Below are positions 60,644 to 64,000 of a stretch of DNA of 64,000 nucleotides, in pieces (within the stretch, counting starts at the first letter, position 1; each line of letters begins with the position of its first letter). The DNA is from Pholis gunnellus (taxonomy: Eukaryota > Chordata > Actinopteri > Perciformes > Pholidae). The stretch is from NCBI GenBank assembly GCA_910591455.2, contig OU342819.1:19088262-19152261 (forward strand), given 5' to 3'. The notes beneath the pieces are model-generated. The model searched no databases. It was not told the DNA's origin and worked only from the letters and a program-made list of their open reading frames with translations. Both the position numbers and the translations under genes were made by a program.

Positions 60644-62640
60644 GGCTGGGCTGCAGTGGTAGCGGTGGTGTAGGTTTTGGCAGCGGAAACCACTGGACAG
60701 ACACTGTTTTTGTTTGTTTTTGTGCAATCTCCCTGCATTTTTTTGTGTGGCCTTCTCTTGGTAGGAAGTAGTGGGCGGAGAAAAAACAACATCATTTAGA
60801 TTCCATCTCATTGAAAATCAAATGTCCTTGTAGTGGGGAGCACAGGCGGTTTTTGATACAAGTGCGATCTGCATGGAAATGGGATCACAGTCAGATACTG
60901 AGCTGCTGCTTGGTTGAGACGCTATTACTGGCGTGATTGCGGAGTGTTTTTCATAGCGCTGACATTTAAACATAGTCACCACTCTCCTTCAATGCTATCT
61001 GTGTCACTCTGTGTAATCTGGTAATATGACACTGATGGAACCACGTGTGACATTCAGAAACATCTTCTATCCTAAGATCATGCAAATACATAACATCGAT
61101 CTTTTTAGTGCAAAACAGGGCCTTCACATTGAAGGGTTCACACAGAAGGGTTCTTACAAAGACAAAAGTTCAAAAGTACACAATAACACAAAAACACACA
61201 CACCCCTCAGGCATCTTTCCTCTCACAGATGGTACATAGGACCTCTGGTTATCTTTTGCCAGAGGGGTCTTCCATTGTTGCTCATCCTTCTTCTCCTCTT
61301 CCCCCCACTCATTTCTTCGACAATGATTCCAATTACTCAATAGGTGGCAGTGCATGATTCACATATGAACTGTATTTAGCTTGCACCTGTTGCTTGTTGC
61401 ACAGCACTGGTTCGCCCCCTTTGAAATCAAAATCCCTTTGTCACCTGGCAAACCCAGTTAATTGATTTGTCAAACCATGCAAAAGGCACTGATGGGAATC
61501 AGTGGAGGACACTACAAGAGTATACACAAGGCTACCTGGATGAATGCATTTGCCTAAGTGCATATATGTTTCTTCTAAATGTGTACGACAACATTGTTCT
61601 TGGCGTGTGACAACGTAAAATAAAGCAGTAGCTACTTGCAACGCAATTTCTATGAGTTGTGCGCAGTTGACCAAGGTTAGTTTGGTTTTGCCCGAACCAA
61701 TCAGTAGCAAGCGACATATCCGTCCTGCTGGAATCATTCTTCGGCTGACACAGATGCTACTTTAGCGTTGCTAGGAGAAGCTAACGTTTTTCACTAGGAT
61801 CAGAGAAATATGTCTGTTGGCCGACTTACAACAACTACAGCAGCGACAATCTCATCTGCGTTTACATTTGTTTGTCAAGCTAGAAGTACAGAAGTAGAGA
61901 CCGCAGCAGAGTGAATAATGGACGCAGAGGACAGAAGTGGGAAGAAGACTACAGATCAAGTGGGATAAAGGGAAGAGATTAATACAAATTATCCAAATGA
62001 CACAGTAAAAACAATGTGGAAAAGAGTTTGTTCAGATTTAATCCAAACTAATCAGTTGGTCAATTGGCAACTCCGTCATCATAGCTTCTGCTCAGAGAGT
62101 TGTTTTCTTCTTGCAGCCTAGAAAATTTAGCCTGCATGGCAACTTTCGAGAAATCTCCTAGAAGTCTAATGCATGTTTATCCAGCATTTGGCACCATTAG
62201 AGGCGCCAATCCTTCTGTGCGCTGATCCCAGATCCTTGTTCTGACACTCACCAGGCTCTCTAAGAGCTGCCGGATAGAAATAAAAACAAACAATACAATA
62301 GGAGCTTTTTGTGCAGTAAAGAGGATCACGAATGGCAAGATATGCCACCGAGCTTTTACTCCATTCACGAAGTAACTTCTTCTCAAGAGCTTTTTGTCAA
62401 TTATTTGTTTCATTTTTTTCAGTGTGCCATTTTTGACAAATTCCATCCTCACCGTGAATTGAAAACAAGACAAAAGTATGCTTCCCGGTGTGGTTTGTTG
62501 ACCAGTGGGATGAACACACTGAACATTCCACAGGAGGAAGAGGAGGGAAAGATGGAAAATGAAGAGGAAATGAGTGATGATCTCACAGGCTAAACTTTTT
62601 AAGCTCATAAAAGGTCATAAAATGCTCAGAAAAATAGGAG
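59560..62640. other. Intergenic, no gene seen
   Basis: Includes a 14-base inverted pair (agactatttcttgg at 60120-60133 and ccaagaaatagtcc near 60203-60216) and (CA)n at 60591-60643. The longest minus-strand frame (62177-62608) has no recognisable domain. Confidence 0.45.
60591..60643. repeat. (CA)n microsatellite
   Basis: About 26 CA units. Confidence 0.93.
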
Positions 62641-62860
62641 GAAAGTTAGAGCATCCACAGTTTCATGACAACTGAGAAATCATTGAGGCTCTTGTGTCTG
62701 AATGGGAGCAAATCTCTGCAGACAGGTTCTAAGATCTTGTGAATCCTATCTGACTGACACCAAAGCCGTGGAAGCTGCATGTCATTTCGGGATGAGATGT
62801 TCAACGTATACATATTTAGGGGGAAAGCAGCAGGTGTCCACATACTTGGTCCACTTTGTC
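62640..62860 (+). mobile_element. Tc1/mariner-like transposase C-terminal remnant
   Basis: 'gaatgggagcaaatctctgc' through 'gggatgagatgttcaacg' and 'caggtgtccacatacttgg' is the 3' end of a fish Tc1-like family; the frame shows the degraded C-terminus, including FGMRCST. It is a different family from the copy at 56.1 kb. Confidence 0.6.
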
Positions 62861-64000
62861 TCCAAAATGTGGCCCGAAGTTTTGAGCGATTTGTCCGTAA
62901 ATGTTATTGCATAAAGGGATTTTTCAAAAGATTTACACATTTACACTGACCTACTACACTGCATTAATATGGAGTTAAATGCCAAGTATAGGGCGCTGAG
63001 CGTGCGTGTGTGTGTGTGTGTGTGTGTGTTTTTCTCTACTTTGTCCAAACTTCCTCAGCCTTGACTGACGCTTGCAGGGTCTATTCCCTCCAGCTTTGAA
63101 AAACACATTCCATTTTAATGTAGCAGGCGCTCACAAGGTCATTTGTCACTTGATAATGACAAAGCGAACCCAAAGGCATTTCACTGTCAAGTGTGTGTAT
63201 GTGCGTGAAGGAGGTCCAGGAGGTGAGAGGAGTGGCGGCGTCCTTGTGCGCTCGCAGACTTGTTTGAAGTTTGAAGACATGATCAGATACTCCTGTCACA
63301 TGGAGGCAGTGTGTACTGTGTGTGCGCTGGTTTTGCAGAGAAAGAACCGCAAAGAAAATACACACATTTATCAAGCACATGCAAACGTGTTAAAACCTGA
63401 ATCTTTTTGTCTCCACACACATACATCCAGAGGTTTATGAGGCATCTAATCGCTGACACTCTAACAGATGTGCACACAACAAATGCTTGTGTGTAGGGCA
63501 TCTAACTTCCATCCACGAAGGTTGCATTTACTCCTAATAAGTGTGCACTGTGAAAAAAATCACATGTCGCAAACACGTTTAATATGACATCCACCACCAT
63601 TTTGCATTTTATCGGTCTTTTTATGTGTAATTCTGCGTTGCATATCACCGCACCATTTCTCGACAAGTTACATAACAATGCTGAGGAGAGAGATGTTTCT
63701 ATTTAGAGCACGAGGCCTCCAACCTTCAAACTGTTTCCTGTGATTCCTTGGGCACCCGGTGTTGAAAACAGTGTGTGAATTTGTGTGGGAGGGTGTTTGT
63801 GTGTGATCATGAGTGAGCCTGTGAAAACAGGCATGTATGAATTCTTGGTGTATTGGTGCAAACATTATTTGGAGTGTGTGTGTGTGTGCGCTTGTGTGTG
63901 TGTGTGGGGGGGGGGTTAATCCTTGCCAGACCTATTTGTTGGCCTTGCTGGTAAGAGGGGCGTGTGGACGGCGAGGCACAAAAAAGTGCCCTGGTTGGCA
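62860..64000. other. Intergenic, no gene seen
   Basis: Short (GT)n at 63003-63030 and 63876-63906. Nothing else recognised up to the window end. Confidence 0.45.

Noticed and set aside
62177..62608. 143-codon minus-strand frame
   Set aside because: No family resemblance found; adjacent to a Tc1-like remnant and probably chance or transposon-derived.

Overview
The window looks like nuclear DNA from a ray-finned (probably percomorph) fish. Genes have introns with GT..AG junctions, dinucleotide microsatellites are very dense, and there are fish-type LINE and Tc1/mariner remnants. Three protein-coding genes can be built from the sequence. All three are on the minus strand and all are complete at the coding level.

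1-12 kb: fndc5 (FNDC5/irisin precursor). Five coding exons (11419-11338, 8421-8303, 6701-6503, 2614-2525, 320-181) join in frame to give 209 residues: signal peptide, fibronectin III (irisin) domain, one membrane helix and a cytoplasmic tail. The 5' end lies in a GC/CpG-rich patch with a potential G-quadruplex and a long (GA)n tract on the coding strand. Exon 2 is entered directly from a roughly 38-unit (TG)n repeat that sits where the polypyrimidine tract should be.

12-24 kb: no gene seen; microsatellites and old interspersed repeats.

24-37 kb: a tandemly duplicated locus. Two paralogous genes for secreted lectins with two C-type lectin-like domains (CTLDs) (A, 27217-24703, 319 aa; B, 33579-30156, 322 aa) have the same five-coding-exon layout and phases. 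Each is preceded by a conserved upstream block containing a TATA-like box and a probable non-coding first exon. A third copy of that block (about 35592-36930) has no lectin gene of its own. It is joined to a 5'-truncated LINE (about 34862-35592) and points toward gene B. A ~460-bp insertion with a 23-bp minisatellite interrupts only the gene A copy.

37-64 kb: no intact gene seen. Contents are microsatellites, a Tc1-like transposon remnant interrupted by a LINE 3' end (56.1-56.8 kb), a second Tc1-like remnant (62.6-62.9 kb), a block of non-autonomous repeats (48.1-49.0 kb), and a near-consensus ZNF143/THAP11-type motif (40.25 kb).

fndc5 (membrane/secreted myokine precursor) and the lectin pair (probable secreted carbohydrate- or ligand-binding proteins) have no evident functional link. 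No novel multi-gene system was recognised. The most interesting items are the lectin duplication with its orphan promoter copy and the repeat-embedded splice acceptor of fndc5. Exon models come from reading frames, splice consensus and remembered family features only; no alignment or database search was run.
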